A stretch of DNA of 64,000 bases, from NCBI GenBank assembly GCA_946699065.1, contig CAMPDV010000900.1, forward strand, positions 62,001 to 126,000. The letters run 5' to 3'. Each line of letters opens with the position of its first letter. Position 1 is the first letter of the stretch. Shown here piece after piece: positions 62,704-64,000 of this stretch. Below the pieces are notes generated by a model, which was not told the DNA's origin, made no database searches, and worked only from the letters and a program-made list of their open reading frames with translations. The translations under genes were made by a program, and so were the position numbers. Source of the DNA: Loxodes magnus (taxonomy: Eukaryota; Ciliophora; Karyorelictea; Loxodida; Loxodidae).

Positions 62704-64000
62704 CCAAATAAATTTATTTTAAAAAGATTAAAAGTAACAAAAAAGAATTTCGAGATAGTTGAAAAATAATAAAATAATCTTATTAATTACTAAAAAAATA
62801 TTAAAAACAATTAAATTTAATAATTTAATATTCTTAATTTTTTTTTAAAATTAGTAAAAGTGAAATATTTATTTATCTCGATAATATTTAATTTAAAATC
62901 AAATATTAGTTTATAAAAAAAATTTCTTTTAATTATTTCACAATTATAAATTTTAAATTAAGGTAAATAAATTATTCTACTTGATCTTTAAAATTTAAAT
63001 AAAAAATCTCAAATTTTATTTTTTTTTAATTAAAAAATCATTTTAATGAAGATATTTCCTCTTAAATAAATAAATAAAATATTTCTTTTGTAGATTGATT
63101 TTATTGCCTTGAATAATCTTATAACTAATATATAAATTTTTAAATTTTTATTTAAGATATAACAATAAAAATTTTAATTTTTTTCAATATTTTTTAATAA
63201 AGTTTGACAATTCAATTAAGAAATAAATTTTAATAGATCAGCTGAACTTAAAATATTTAATTAAAAAAGTATTTATATATGAATTATATTTCATTAGAAA
63301 CTTAATTAAATTACAGTAGTTCTCTCGTTTTTTGCTATAAGCTTTTAAATTTTCTGAATAATAATGCTTATGATTTTTCTTTTAAATTATTTTAGATTAA
63401 CAAATTTATTTATTTGATTATATAATCTATCAAAATTACACAATAGAGATAATGAAAATGAAGATAAATTATTTTAAATTTAGTTTTTTCATAATAAGTT
63501 CTAAACATTTTGTCTTTTATCATTTTAATTTATTTTAGACTATCATTTTATTTTAGTTAATTAAAATTTGCAACTTGCTATTTATATATTCTAATTTGAG
63601 CTTCCAATTAAATCGAATTTAAAACTAAAACTAAAAATAATTAAAATCTAAATAACTTATTCAATTTATTTTTAGAAAAGCATTTATCATTAGTAAATTG
63701 TTTCTACTTTATAGCAAATTAGCTTTATTATAACTATACTTGCAATGTTAATCTCTTTATATAAGTTTTATCAAAAACTAATTTTTTTTAATTTTTATAT
63801 ATAAAACCAGATTCCTTGTAAATATCATAATTATTATATTCTTCAAAGGCTATTACTTTTAGATAAAATTTATTTAAATCAACTTGCCAATAAAACTTTT
63901 TATAGAAAATTATAAATTATAAACAGCTTAACTAGGATAAAGAAAATATATTCCACAAAATTTTAAAATTAATTAAAATAAAAAAATAAATGATTACTAC
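62704..64000. other. AT-rich region to window end
   Basis: Nothing coding or structured that I can support. Confidence 0.4.

Overview
The window reads as nuclear DNA from a ciliate with a very unusual code. It is extremely AT-rich. Long open frames appear only if TAA and TAG are read as Gln. Inside those frames TGA repeatedly falls where protein families carry Trp (for example the conserved W of a PxPSDIYWENL motif at about 43.1 kb, and the W of CCHC zinc knuckles). The same genes nevertheless end in TGA, and an HSP70 remnant ends ...EEVD-TGA at 61410. This fits a context-dependent code like that of karyorelictean ciliates (Loxodes type, NCBI table 27) or, less likely, Condylostoma (table 28). 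It does not fit Tetrahymena or Paramecium. No computation was run; all translations were done by hand.

Layout: (1) Five copies of a surface-protein gene family run through the window: A (<1-2813, +), B (16848-19772, -), C (24671-28270, -), D (33854-37453, +) and E (54576-58158, -). A decayed sixth piece lies at 21.84-22.29 kb. Each full copy encodes a signal peptide, a lectin-like N-terminal domain, an array of CxxC repeats and a multi-pass membrane region. There are two interchangeable C-terminal modules: A/B/E share one, C/D the other. C and D lie head to head as long inverted copies. (2) Retroelement debris fills 4.5-15.3, 21.3-21.8, 38.8-40.1 and 48.5-53.5 kb: many related gag-like ORF1 proteins (coiled coil, a DPM[DE]xE motif, CCHC knuckle), two degenerate non-LTR reverse transcriptase pieces, and short elements ending in a conserved hairpin followed by a (TTTA)n tail. 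One ORF1-only element (52672-53494) has a clear 17-bp target-site duplication. (3) A single-copy-looking gene for an OSCA/TMEM63-like membrane protein occupies 41555-45234 and appears to carry a 17-nt intron. (4) tRNA-Lys(CTT) is at 48191 and tRNA-His(GTG) at 61479; the latter sits between the 3' half and the 5' half of two decayed HSP70 copies. (5) The remaining 1-5 kb stretches are AT-rich with no recognisable coding content.

The only plausible functional genes are the Cys-rich surface proteins C and D (intact), A (intact but cut by the window edge), B (small 3' deletion) and E (one frameshift), the OSCA/TMEM63-like gene, the intact ORF1-like gene at 38814, and the two tRNAs. The retroelements appear to sit at the edges of the duplicated gene blocks and may have helped shuffle them.
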